Below, piece by piece: positions 8,669 to 16,339 of a stretch of DNA of 32,237 nt. Position 1 is the first letter of the stretch, and each line of letters starts with the position of its first letter. The notes under the pieces were generated by a model. The model ran no database searches. It had not been told where the DNA came from and saw only the letters and a list, made by a program, of their open reading frames with translations. Source of the stretch: Spirochaetales bacterium (GTDB lineage: Bacteria; Spirochaetota; Spirochaetia; DAHUYW01). The stretch is from NCBI GenBank assembly GCA_027314665.1, contig DAHVAK010000078.1:1-32237 (forward strand), given 5' to 3'. Made by a program: the position numbers and the translations under genes.

Positions 8669-9265
8669 GTGCTCTACTTCAAATATCGCAGCACCAACTG
8701 CTTTTTCCTTCGTAGCTCTTTGAATGGGCAGCTCCTGGCAATCGATGCCGGGTGGCCGGGCACGCTGTACGAGTACGCCCGCGGGATGAAAACCATCGGA
8801 TGCAACCTGGACAACATTGCCTGGGCGTTCGTTACCCACTTTCACATGGACCATGCCGGACTGATCAGCGAGTTTGTGACCCGAGGAGTCAAATGCTTTG
8901 TATTCGAACACCAACTCGGGGCGATCGACGCCATGGAGAAGACGATCGAGAAGAACGACAAGGGCTACCGACTGATCGACAAGACGAAGCTTCACGTGAT
9001 CAAGATCCAAGAATCCAGGGAAATGCTGGAGGAGGTCGGAATACGGGGACAGGTGGTCGTTACGGCCTATCACTCGTCGGATAGCATTAGCTTCATCACC
9101 GAACAGGGAGAAGCCATCGTTGGCGATCTGCCGCTCGAAGCGCAAATGATGCCCGACGACCATCGGTTACGGGAGGCTTGGGATGAGATTCGGAAGAGTG
9201 GAGGCAGAACGATCTACCCAAGCCACGCTGCGTCTTTTGAATTGGTTGCATCATACCCACGATGA
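8669..9265 (+). CDS. Metallo-beta-lactamase-fold hydrolase
   Basis: A 198-residue MBL-fold protein beginning MLYFKYRSTNCFFL. GTG at 8669 is chosen because GGAGGG ends six bases upstream; an in-frame TTG at 8654 would place that ribosome site inside the gene. The metal motif is THFHMDHAGL (near residues 56-65), followed by AYHSSDS (third-histidine region), AIVGDLP (bridging aspartate) and YPSHAASF (last histidine), so a full two-metal site is present. Family members hydrolyse thioesters, lactones, phosphodiesters and other substrates, and the sequence does not show which. It is an intact gene between two decayed regions. Confidence 0.85.
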   Translation: MLYFKYRSTNCFFLRSSLNGQLLAIDAGWPGTLYEYARGMKTIGCNLDNIAWAFVTHFHMDHAGLISEFVTRGVKCFVFEHQLGAIDAMEKTIEKNDKGYRLIDKTKLHVIKIQESREMLEEVGIRGQVVVTAYHSSDSISFITEQGEAIVGDLPLEAQMMPDDHRLREAWDEIRKSGGRTIYPSHAASFELVASYPR

Positions 9266-9688
9266 GCTCCGGTACACCTGCAGCCAGACTCCCTTGGCGC
9301 AGACCCTCATTACACCGCGTATCGGATTGGACTCGGCTCCGCACGGCAATAGTCCGAACCACAGGGCTCTTGCCGCGTCGCCAAGGGAACGGCCTCTGCA
9401 GCACAGCGAAGCGTTCGCTCGGGATTAACGGACCCGAATGGTTTTCGCGAGCTGCATCGATTCCCCCCTCTCTAGGATCTCGACAGATCATACCGAGGCC
9501 ATAGGCCGGATCGGCAGCCGGTCGCAGCCAGAGGGAAGGGAGTGAGTTGTCGGCATTGAGCCTGCGGTGGAGCATGCCGATGATCAGCGCGAGCGGGAGA
9601 GGAGAGAGATTGGACGGCCCAGCCTGGCGGAGGCGTCTCGACCCGCCGACGCTGTCTCGACCAGCCTGCGACTTCATCGGCTCGGTAC
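9266..9688. other. Intergenic stretch, no gene recognised
   Basis: Frames are open on both strands, but none has a convincing ribosome site or a recognisable protein. The minus-strand frame of the decayed XRE regulator's first segment remains open at 9689-9880 (for example GKYGRIAMSGWSAARLEVAR), which may be a coding remnant of unknown identity just beyond this stretch. Confidence 0.4.
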
Positions 9689-9879
9689 CTACCTTCGCTC
9701 GCCATCGTCGACCGGGCCCGTACGAACGGGCGGCTCATCCTCCTCGATGGGGCCTCCTACCGTGCGCGCCACCTCGAGCCTGGCAGCGCTCCAGCCGCTC
9801 ATCGCAATGCGGCCGTATTTTCCGGAATCCGCCCCGTTTCTGGTAAGCGCCCAATACGTCGTATGGGTCGAAGCTATGG

Positions 9880-10465
9880 GTCTCCCGCCCTTGAATCGTC
9901 CAACAGCCGTTTTACCTTGAGTCTGTCCTCTTCGCTTGCCGGGGTAAAGACCACCAGTTTCAGTCCCGGCTGCCCGTCGACCGAGAAGGAAGCTAATTCG
10001 AACGACAGGGCACCCCGACGCGGGCCACGGAGGTCCATGTCGCATCCGCGTTCCTGCCCCGTCGAGTAGCCGCGGCGATGAAATGCTCCAAGACGTTGAA
10101 GCGACGGGGCATAGGCTCCCCTGGGTCCCATATGACCCGAGCGGCGAGGTTGGCGGCCAATACGTCCCACGCCGGGGTGCGGATGACTGCCGGACTGAGC
10201 TCAAGCGAATCGAGGAGGTGCTGCAGCCCCGTGCCAGCCGGTCGAGGACGTCGGCCGACGGAGTGCCGCCTCGACCCTGCTCGAGCCACATGTACCAGGC
10301 GGGGCTCACGTTGGCCAGCAGGGCCACCTCTTCCCTGCGAAGGCCGGGAGTGCGTCGGCGGGTCACGGGGAAGCCGAGGCCGGCCGGGTCGAGCCTGCTG
10401 CGCCGATCCCTGAGGAATTTCCCCAGGGCGTTGTCATCGGGCTTGTTGCCCATCGTCGCGTCCAT
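9880..10465 (-). pseudogene. Decayed XRE regulator with MmyB-like ligand-binding domain
   Basis: The N-terminus is a typical helix-turn-helix: ALGKFLRDRRSRLDPAGLG, then RRTPGLRREEVALLANVSP and WYMWLEQGRGG, then SADVLDRLARG. After that the match moves to another frame as LQHLLDSLELSPAVIRTP and WDVLAANLAARVIWDPG, with about 30 expected residues missing at the junction. It moves again to the third frame for the C-terminal strands (GALSFELASFSVDGQPGLKL, then VVFTPASEEDRL). These are the parts of the MmyB-like family in order, so this is one gene broken by an internal deletion and at least two frameshifts. It is divergent from the decayed oxidoreductase at 10620, a common regulator-target arrangement. 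Confidence 0.8.
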
Positions 10466-10619
10466 CGCGGCCCAAGCCTGGTCTCACCCCGCCTACAGCT
10501 TTCGAGACGACGTCATGAGCGACCTCGGAAATCCTGTGGCGCACGACTTCCTGTTCGGACACGCCGCGAACCGGAAAACCGCTTCCGCGGTCACCTGTTG
10601 ACATCCAAGGAGGATACAT

Positions 10620-11368
10620 ATGACCTTTCCCTTTTCTTTCGACGCGCTTGCGATTCAGCAGCCCGGCTCCCCCGTGAGCCTGGTGAAAAAATACCATTGA
10701 ATCTCTCAACGACGACGAGGCGTTTGTCCACGTCGACTACGCGTCCATCAATAGGATGGACCCACTCATGGCCAGAATGAACGGCTTCCAACTTCCCCTT
10801 CCCTGCGTTCTGGGCTTCGATTTCAGCGGCGAGGTAGTTCACGTGGGAAGCGGCGGCGGGCCCAAGGTGGGCGACCAAGTCTTCGGGAACACGGGGGCCG
10901 GAGGATGCTTCGCCGAGTATCTCGTCGCGAAGAAGGACCACCTCCTGCCGCGGGCAGGGGTGCGGCCAAGCAGGCCAGCACGTTTGGTGTTGCCCTTCTG
11001 ACCGCCTACGAGTCCCTCGTCATCTCCGGCGACATCCGACGACACCAGGGGAAAACCATCTTCATTTCCGGTGCCGCTGGCGGGGTGGGACACTTTGCGG
11101 CGCAGATTGCCAAGCTCCATGGACTGGAGGTCATCGGGAGCGCCGCCAAGGCGGCATCGCTCGATCTTCTCCGGCAGCTTCACGTCGACCACATCGTCGA
11201 TTATTCGCGGCAGGATGTCGTACGCGAGATCAGGGAAGGGTTCGGCCCATGGTAACGCAGATCGTGCCCTTTGGTCCTCGCCAGTTGCAGGAGGCGTTCG
11301 AAGCCTTTCTGAATGGAGTCAACAACGTGGGCAAGGTCGTCGTTCGCTGCGGCCGCTCGTTGGGTTAG
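10620..11368 (+). pseudogene. Decayed zinc-type (MDR) NADP-dependent oxidoreductase
   Basis: Pieces of a medium-chain quinone-oxidoreductase-like protein lie in several frames. An ATG at 10620 with a strong AAGGAGG begins MTFPFSFDALAIQQPGSP and stops at 10698-10700 after a one-base gain in the run at about 10685-10692. The next frame gives ESLNDDEAFVHVDYASINRM and CVLGFDFSGEVVHVGSGGG. A second shift near 10965 leads to AKQASTFGVALLTAYESLVI and the nucleotide-binding ISGAAGGVGHFAAQIAKLHG. The frame ends FGPW at 11255, after which the C-terminus VTQIVPFGPRQLQEAFEAFL and NVGKVVVRCG appears in another frame, so a middle section is missing. The final TAG at 11366-11368 sits at the edge of repeat element copy A. 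Confidence 0.85.
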
Positions 11369-11493
11369 CAGCTCGCCGAGAGACTCCAAGGTGCCTGCCA
11401 AAACGGTGTTTTCACGAACCAGTTTCGGGCTATGGACCGTCGAAGACGCCGTTTTTTGCAGCGGTCGATCACTTTGTCAGCACCCTGTCAGGG
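11366..11493 (-). repeat. Hairpin-forming intergenic repeat, copy A
   Basis: About 128 bp matching the reverse complement of copy B from end to end. Shared segments include CTGCCAAAACGGTGTTTTC at about 11395-11413, GACGCCGTTTTTTGCAG further on, and a right edge GTCAGCACCCTGTCAGG at 11476-11492. The two AAAACG-type palindromes lie in opposite arms around a loop of about 35 bases. The left edge carries the TAG that ends the decayed oxidoreductase. It is the most diverged of the three copies. Confidence 0.8.
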
Positions 11494-11578
11494 GACGGCG
11501 CAGGGTGTCCCGAGCGCAATTCGAAGCATTGAAAAGAACGGTTTTCAGTGAGCCGCAGGTAGGCCGAGCTTCCACCGC

Positions 11579-11661
11579 TGTTGACAATCGAGACCGTCCG
11601 ACAGGGAGCAATAGCGAAGGTGCATGAAAGCATATACGTTTCTCATGAAGCATGGTATGCT
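11579..11661 (+). promoter_or_regulatory. Candidate control region of the vapBC-type operon
   Basis: TTGACA occurs at 11581-11586 but no good -10 lies at normal spacing. Closer to the gene is the perfect inverted repeat GCATggtATGC at about 11650-11660, directly before the ribosome site. A related direct repeat, CATGAAAGCAT then CATGAAGCAT, spans 11622-11653. Ribbon-helix-helix antitoxins usually bind such short repeats to repress their own operon. The operator role is inferred. Confidence 0.35.
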
Positions 11662-11678
11662 CTCACCGGAGGATTGAC

Positions 11679-11957
11679 ATGGCCAATCTTCAGGTACGTG
11701 ACTTGGACGATAAGCTCTACGAGTCGCTTCGGGCCCGTGCCGCACACGAAAGACGCTCTATTAGCCAAGAGGTCATTCACATATTGGAGAAGTACTTGTC
11801 GCTGCCGACTGCATACGACCTAAATCCCACCGACGAGTTTCTGAAATTGGCGGGAAGCTGGGAGGAAGGCGGAACGGCGCAGGAGATCGTCGCAAAGATT
11901 CGGAAGGGCAGAAGAAACTCCCCACGGTTCACTCGTTCTCATGAGCTATTTGATTGA
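11679..11957 (+). CDS. vapB: VapB/FitA-type antitoxin, ribbon-helix-helix
   Basis: A 92-residue antitoxin starting MANLQVRDLDDKLYESLRAR at an ATG six bases after GGAGG (11668-11672). The N-terminal 45 residues are an Arc/FitA-like ribbon-helix-helix: a short strand (LQVRDL), then helices including HERRSISQEVIHILEKYL, giving operator binding and dimerisation. The C-terminal tail (near 50-92, including WEEGGTAQEIVAKIRKG) is of the kind that lies across the toxin's active site. Its last 17 bases overlap the toxin gene, the usual arrangement of translationally coupled pairs. The pair has lower GC than the surrounding genes, which suggests transfer. Confidence 0.88.
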   Translation: MANLQVRDLDDKLYESLRARAAHERRSISQEVIHILEKYLSLPTAYDLNPTDEFLKLAGSWEEGGTAQEIVAKIRKGRRNSPRFTRSHELFD

Positions 11958-12339
11958 CACCGATATCATCATCTACAGCCTAAAGAATCACAGGCAGGTA
12001 GTGGAGAACTTCAACACCCACCGAAACGCACCAAAGTCCCTGTCGGTCATAACGTACGGCGAATTGGTCTATGGGGCACGAAAGTCACGGAACGTAGTAA
12101 AGAATCTCGGGATGACCCACCGAATAGCGGAGCTGTTCCCGATCATACCAATATCACCGGCTATCATGGAAACGTTCGGCGAGACAAAAGCTACGCTGGA
12201 GAAGCTGGGTGCGACCATTGACGACCTGGACTTGCTGATTGCATCTACGGCTTTGACGCACAATCTCACCCTCGTGACTAACAACGAAAAGCACTTCCGA
12301 AGAATAAAGGGTCTGGAAATCGAGAACTGGGCAACGTAA
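11941..12339 (+). CDS. vapC: VapC-type PIN-domain ribonuclease toxin
   Basis: A 132-residue PIN-domain toxin, a metal-dependent ribonuclease held inactive by the preceding antitoxin. The expected acidic residues are all visible: D in MSYLIDTDIIIYSL (residues 6 and 8), E in VITYGELVYGA (near 41), D in IDDLDLLIAS (near 95-98) and the final TNNEKHF region (near 113-119). Length is normal for the family. The ATG at 11941 lies inside the antitoxin gene. A hand count of 11941-12000 gives 24 of 60 G+C (40%), and 33 of 60 in the next line, well below the genes to the right. The pair appears intact and is flanked by decayed genes, which may mean it helps retain this accessory segment. Confidence 0.92.
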   Translation: MSYLIDTDIIIYSLKNHRQVVENFNTHRNAPKSLSVITYGELVYGARKSRNVVKNLGMTHRIAELFPIIPISPAIMETFGETKATLEKLGATIDDLDLLIASTALTHNLTLVTNNEKHFRRIKGLEIENWAT

Positions 12340-12820
12340 CGTTCCGTTGGAGCAGTCATTGGTCCGACCAACCGGTCCGTCAGCGTTGAGGCTTCGTGAA
12401 GTCCATTTCAACAACGTCCCCGCCTCCGGCGGGGTCCTCAAGTTCCCGCGCCCAATGCTGCTCAACTCAATCGTTGGGAGTCCGCGACACACCTGCGGCG
12501 CGAGGAGCGCTTGCAAGCTCCGAAGAGTGACGGCGCAGCGAGCCGCCGCACGCCGCGGAGCCGCCGGGGCAGGGCCCGTAGGAGTCGCTGAAGGCCGGGT
12601 GGGAAGCGCAGCACGCGACGAAGGAGCCGCGGATGCGTACCCGGTCCCCGATATCAGAAGAAGAGTGTCAATAGCGAACTTGAAGGGCGGATTGGGCGAG
12701 TTTCTGCGAAGCTCGCGGGTGCTGCATGGGCGGCGCAAAGCCACGCCTGCCTCGAGTCATTCTTCAAGACGCTGCAAGTCGAGCTGACCGCCTTGACTAT
12801 CGACGACAAGCCCGGCAGCC
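12340..12820. other. Gene-free stretch after vapC
   Basis: No gene is supported here. It contains the hairpin CCCCGCCtccGGCGGGG at about 12419-12435 with no following T run, the small dyad TTGGTCcGACCAA at about 12359-12371, and a short IS-like remnant at 12754-12789. The 12500-12640 part is very GC-rich and could be structured, but nothing identifies it. Confidence 0.5.
12754..12789 (+). mobile_element. Tiny IS3-type transposase remnant
   Basis: The plus strand translates as ESFFKTLQVELT, which closely resembles the segment around the catalytic glutamate of IS3-family OrfB (xESFFKTLKVEL). Only about 12 residues match and nothing to either side extends it, so it could be a leftover of an old insertion or chance. 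It is unlike the IS3 element at 7099, which reads ESFFNTLKGEL. Confidence 0.35.
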
Positions 12821-14152
12821 CTACCTCCAGTAGCTCTTGGACGCGGCGAGGCGCTCCGAGCACTCCTTCAGAAGCCCCAGCTCGTAGAGCACGTCGAGGA
12901 TGGTGTAGCGCCGGCGCATGGTCTGGGCGAGGGGGATCGTGGCGACGGCGCGCTCGCGCGTGAGGGCGATCTCCTCGGGGGCGGTCGGAACCCCCGCCGC
13001 GCGAAACATCTCTCGAAGCTCGCCGTAGGGGATGAGCTGCCCTTTGAGCTTCTCGGAGAGGCCCGGCCAGCGCTCGCGCAGAAGCGCAATTCTTCGGTCG
13101 AGCTCGTCGCGCTCGACCCACTTCGCCCTGCACTCGATGACCGCCTGCTCGGCCTGTTCGCTGCCGCCCCAGGCGGCGCGCACCTCGCGCTCGCGCTCGG
13201 CCCAGCTCGGCCATGAGGAGAGGTGCGACTCCACATCGCGGTGCGGAAGATCGATCGAAAGGAGAATCTCGTAGAGGGCGGTCGTCCCGAGGGTGCCGAT
13301 CGCAACCTTGAAGCCGTGGGAGACGGGAACCCCGTTCTTGGTGAGGTGCTGCATCTCCCAGACGTGGGAGAGGAGATGCTCGGCCCCGGAAGCGGGCCGG
13401 GAGGCCTTCATCGCCTGCATCGCAAAGCCGGTGAGGGCGAGGCCGGTGAAGACCCGCCCGAGGGCCGCCGGGGAACCGGCGGCAAGCTCCGAGGGGCGCT
13501 CGAGCCAGCCCCGAAGTCCCTCTTGGACCATGGGCCAACCGACGGGATGGAGCGGATCGATGCCGAGCGCGTCGGCAAGAATCCAGTCCGCGCCCGAGGC
13601 GATCTTCGCGGCGAGGTCGGCGTAGCCCGCAGCGGCCATCGGCGGCGGGGCGTTGCGCAGGATCTCCGTGTCCGCGACGACGGCGAGGGGGGCATCGCAG
13701 GCGAGGGTTTGCTTGAAGCCGTCCTTGACGAGCGCGGCGCCGAAGGAGGTGTAGCCGTCCACCGAGGCGGCGGTCGCGACCACGACGTAGGGCCGCTTTA
13801 GCTCGTGGGAGGCGCGCTTCACGAGATCGTTGATCGTGCCCGAGCCGACCGCGATCGGCACCTCGTCGCCTTCGCGAAGGAACTCGCGCACCCGCTCGAC
13901 GTTCGCATAATCCGGGCCGAGCATGGGGCGCCCTGGGAAGATGAGGGTTCGGGGCGGCGCAAACCCATCCGCCGCAAGATGATCGGCGATGCGCCGCCCG
14001 GCAGCCGCCTGGGTGTTCTCATCCGCCACGATTGCCGCGCCTCGCCCGGCGAAGCGGCGGCGGAGCACCTCGCCCACTCGATCGATCGCGCCCGTCTCGA
14101 CGACGAGCTCCTTGGTTTCGGTCGCCTTGGCGACCGCTTCTTTCAGCTCCAC
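12821..14152 (-). CDS. sn-glycerol-1-phosphate dehydrogenase-like protein (AraM/EgsA family)
   Basis: A 443-residue member of the iron-alcohol-dehydrogenase superfamily closest in motifs to glycerol-1-phosphate dehydrogenases, which reduce dihydroxyacetone phosphate to G1P with NAD(P)H. Visible are GSGTINDLVKRASHEL (nucleotide-binding loop), VVATAASVDGYTSFGAAL, the metal-site aspartate in AAGYADLAAKIASGADW, SGAEHLLSHVWEM and a second histidine in VPVSHGFKVAIGTL. The metal ligands D, H and H are therefore present. It is about 50 residues longer than Bacillus AraM, mainly in the C-terminal part. It follows the iron-type dehydrogenase by 25 bases and is last in the minus-strand run led by PadR. 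In bacteria G1P feeds archaeal-type or PcrB-type ether lipids, but no lipid synthase is seen here, so another polyol phosphate substrate is possible. Confidence 0.8.
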   Translation of the reverse strand: MELKEAVAKATETKELVVETGAIDRVGEVLRRRFAGRGAAIVADENTQAAAGRRIADHLAADGFAPPRTLIFPGRPMLGPDYANVERVREFLREGDEVPIAVGSGTINDLVKRASHELKRPYVVVATAASVDGYTSFGAALVKDGFKQTLACDAPLAVVADTEILRNAPPPMAAAGYADLAAKIASGADWILADALGIDPLHPVGWPMVQEGLRGWLERPSELAAGSPAALGRVFTGLALTGFAMQAMKASRPASGAEHLLSHVWEMQHLTKNGVPVSHGFKVAIGTLGTTALYEILLSIDLPHRDVESHLSSWPSWAEREREVRAAWGGSEQAEQAVIECRAKWVERDELDRRIALLRERWPGLSEKLKGQLIPYGELREMFRAAGVPTAPEEIALTRERAVATIPLAQTMRRRYTILDVLYELGLLKECSERLAASKSYWR

Positions 14153-14177
14153 AAATAGCTCCGTTTGCTATGGCCCG

Positions 14178-15359
14178 TCAGAGTCGCTTGGCCATGATGG
14201 CGTAGATTTCGTCAGGCGAAAGCCTGACCGGCCCGTTCTTCACTCCCGAGGCGGCGGCGACCTCCCGCAAACCCTGCTCGCTTACGCCGAAGGCTCCGAG
14301 CCGCGGAACGCGCAGCTCCTCGACCCACCGCGCGAGGAGCGCGACGAGCCGCTCGCAGTTCGCCTCGAGGCTTCCGGCGTCGCTTCCGGAAAGGAGCGCT
14401 CCCGCCTCGGCGTACTTCGCCCGCGCGCATCGCTCCTCCTCGGAGCCGCCTGTGGCGAGGCGCTCGAGGTTCACGCGGGTCGCCTCGGCAACGAGGGTGC
14501 CGCACACCACGCCGTGGGGGATCGGGAACAGGCCCCCCATCGGCGAGGCGATCCCGTGCACGACCCCGAGCCCCGCGTTCGCGAGGACCACCCCGGACAG
14601 GAAGGCTGCGTAGCCCATCTGGGCGCGGGCGCCCACGTCGCTTCCGTCCTCGCGCGCGACGCGCTCGAAGGAGCCTCCTGCCGAGCGCAGGCCGCTGCGC
14701 GCGAGGGCGTCGGTGAGGGGGCTCGCGCTTGAGGAGACAAAGCCCTCAAGAAGCTGCGTGATCGCGTCGAGACCCGAGGCTGCTGTCACCTCTGGGGGGC
14801 AGCTCACGGCGAGCTCGGGGTCGATGATCGCCACATCGGGGACGTAGCTCTCGTGGCGGAGGGACTTCTTGAAGCCCCCGGGGCCGGGTCGGGAGATGAC
14901 CGCATTCTTGGTCGCCTCGGAGCCCGTGCCGGCGGTGGTCGGCAGCGCGACGAAGGGGAGCTTCTTGCCGGAAGGGGTTCGGCTGCCGACCTCCTCGAGG
15001 TAGTCGGTCACCGATCCCTCCTCCATCACCATGGCGGCGATCGCCTTCCCGGCGTCGATGACGCTGCCGCCCCCGATGGCGACGACCGCATCGGGGAGAT
15101 GACCGCGCAGATCCTGGACCGTTCCGTCGACAAAGGCGGGGTCGGGCTCGCCGGATGCGGCGACGCTCCGGGCGGCGATCCCATGCCCGCGGAGATCCCG
15201 TTCCAGTCGCTCCAAGCGATCCGAGGAGCGCAGGGAGCGCGAGCCGGTCACCAGGAGAATCCTCGTCGCCCTATGTACGGCCAGAAAATCGGGCAGGCTG
15301 CCCAGCCTTCCGGCGCCCAGATAGAGGGTCGGTGTGCGCGCAAAGGTGAAGGAGGTCAT
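14178..15359 (-). CDS. Iron-containing alcohol dehydrogenase
   Basis: A 393-residue group III (iron-dependent) alcohol dehydrogenase. The N-terminal half binds NAD(P) through VVAIGGGSVIDAGKAIA (near residues 91-107) and PTTAGTGSEATKNAVI (near 140-155). The C-terminal half supplies the metal site: D in ASGLDAITQLLEGF, H in GLGVVHGIASPMGG and H in FPIPHGVVCGTL. The length is normal. Enzymes of this family interconvert alcohols and aldehydes, and the substrate cannot be read from sequence. It begins 73 bases after the UbiA-type gene ends and is followed by a second member of the same superfamily, so the two may act on successive or related C3 compounds. Confidence 0.92.
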   Translation of the reverse strand: MTSFTFARTPTLYLGAGRLGSLPDFLAVHRATRILLVTGSRSLRSSDRLERLERDLRGHGIAARSVAASGEPDPAFVDGTVQDLRGHLPDAVVAIGGGSVIDAGKAIAAMVMEEGSVTDYLEEVGSRTPSGKKLPFVALPTTAGTGSEATKNAVISRPGPGGFKKSLRHESYVPDVAIIDPELAVSCPPEVTAASGLDAITQLLEGFVSSSASPLTDALARSGLRSAGGSFERVAREDGSDVGARAQMGYAAFLSGVVLANAGLGVVHGIASPMGGLFPIPHGVVCGTLVAEATRVNLERLATGGSEEERCARAKYAEAGALLSGSDAGSLEANCERLVALLARWVEELRVPRLGAFGVSEQGLREVAAASGVKNGPVRLSPDEIYAIMAKRL

Positions 15360-15432
15360 GGCGCGAGTATAGGGGCAAGGGAGAGCTCATGTAAAGGCGA
15401 GCGGGCCGGGTGCCTCGGCCCGCCATCCTGCC

Positions 15433-16326
15433 CTACCGGATGAACAGCCCCACCGCAACCAGCACGGGGGTGAGGATATTCGCGATCACGTTCATGCCCA
15501 TCGCCGGCAGAAGCTGCGTCGTGTCCTCGGCGTGCTTCGCGGCGCGAAGGACGGACAGGGCTCCGATCGGCAGGGTCGCAAGCCCAAGAAGGCTCCACGC
15601 GGGGAGCAGACCGGCGAGGACCCCTGCGCCGATGGAGAGATAGGCAAGCAGGAGGAAGAGCCCGTAGACGATGCTGCTCCTGCTCCTGCCGAGGGCTATG
15701 GGAAGACTTCTCCTCCCGATGCTCCGATCGGCGTCGACTTCGGGAAACTGGTTCAGGAGAAGGAGATTGTTCACGAGAAAGAAGGGGACCAGCGACGCGA
15801 CGAGGGCCGTCCACGAATAGCGGCCCGTGAGGGCGAAGTAGGTGCCCATCACCATCAGGGGTCCGAAGCCAAGGCCGGGACTGATGAGGCACAGGAAGGG
15901 GCGGCGCGTCAGCCACGGGGTGTAGCCGTAAATGATCACCATCCCCAACAGGCCTAGCGGAAGGAAGGAGAGCCCCCGGGTCGCGAGGAAGTAGGCGCCC
16001 ACGGCCCCGAGAATCGCCATGGTCGTGATGCCGGTGCCCAGGGCCCAGCGCTCCATGGCGGGCGCCGCCTGGAGGGTACCGCTCCCGCCGCTAAAGGGGG
16101 TCCGCACGGTTCGGAAGTCCAGACCGCTCTTGAAGTCAAAATACTCGTTGAGGCTGTTGACGCTGATGTGCGCCGCGAGAGCGGCGATGACCACCAGCAC
16201 GAGGTTGATCGCCTCCACCCGCCCGGTCGTCCAGACTGCGCTTCCCAGCCCCAGAAGGACGCAGGCCGGTGCAAGGATCAGGAAGGGTACCCGCATGGGG
16301 CCTAAGATTTGTTTCAGGCTCGTCAC
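15433..16326 (-). CDS. UbiA-superfamily prenyltransferase, MenA-like
   Basis: A 297-residue integral membrane enzyme with about eight or nine hydrophobic segments. The two Mg-diphosphate motifs of the UbiA family are clear: NSLNEYFDFKSGLD (near residues 57-70) and NQFPEVDADRSIGRRSLP (near 191-208). These resemble MenA, which prenylates 1,4-dihydroxy-2-naphthoate for menaquinone, more than the archaeal lipid enzyme, but related bacterial enzymes use other aromatic acceptors. The start is GTG at 16326 with AGAGGAG eight bases upstream. It follows the FAD/iron-sulfur gene by 13 bases, so the prenylated product (probably a quinone) may be the electron acceptor of that oxidoreductase. That link is inference. 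Confidence 0.88.
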   Translation of the reverse strand: MTSLKQILGPMRVPFLILAPACVLLGLGSAVWTTGRVEAINLVLVVIAALAAHISVNSLNEYFDFKSGLDFRTVRTPFSGGSGTLQAAPAMERWALGTGITTMAILGAVGAYFLATRGLSFLPLGLLGMVIIYGYTPWLTRRPFLCLISPGLGFGPLMVMGTYFALTGRYSWTALVASLVPFFLVNNLLLLNQFPEVDADRSIGRRSLPIALGRSRSSIVYGLFLLLAYLSIGAGVLAGLLPAWSLLGLATLPIGALSVLRAAKHAEDTTQLLPAMGMNVIANILTPVLVAVGLFIR

Positions 16327-16339
16327 GTACTGTTCTCCT

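Noticed and set aside
12821-16326. The prenyltransferase as the archaeal-type geranylgeranylglyceryl phosphate transferase
   Set aside because: Its two metal motifs fit MenA better than the archaeal enzyme, and no PcrB-like or geranylgeranyl reductase gene is nearby; kept only as an alternative in the operon finding.
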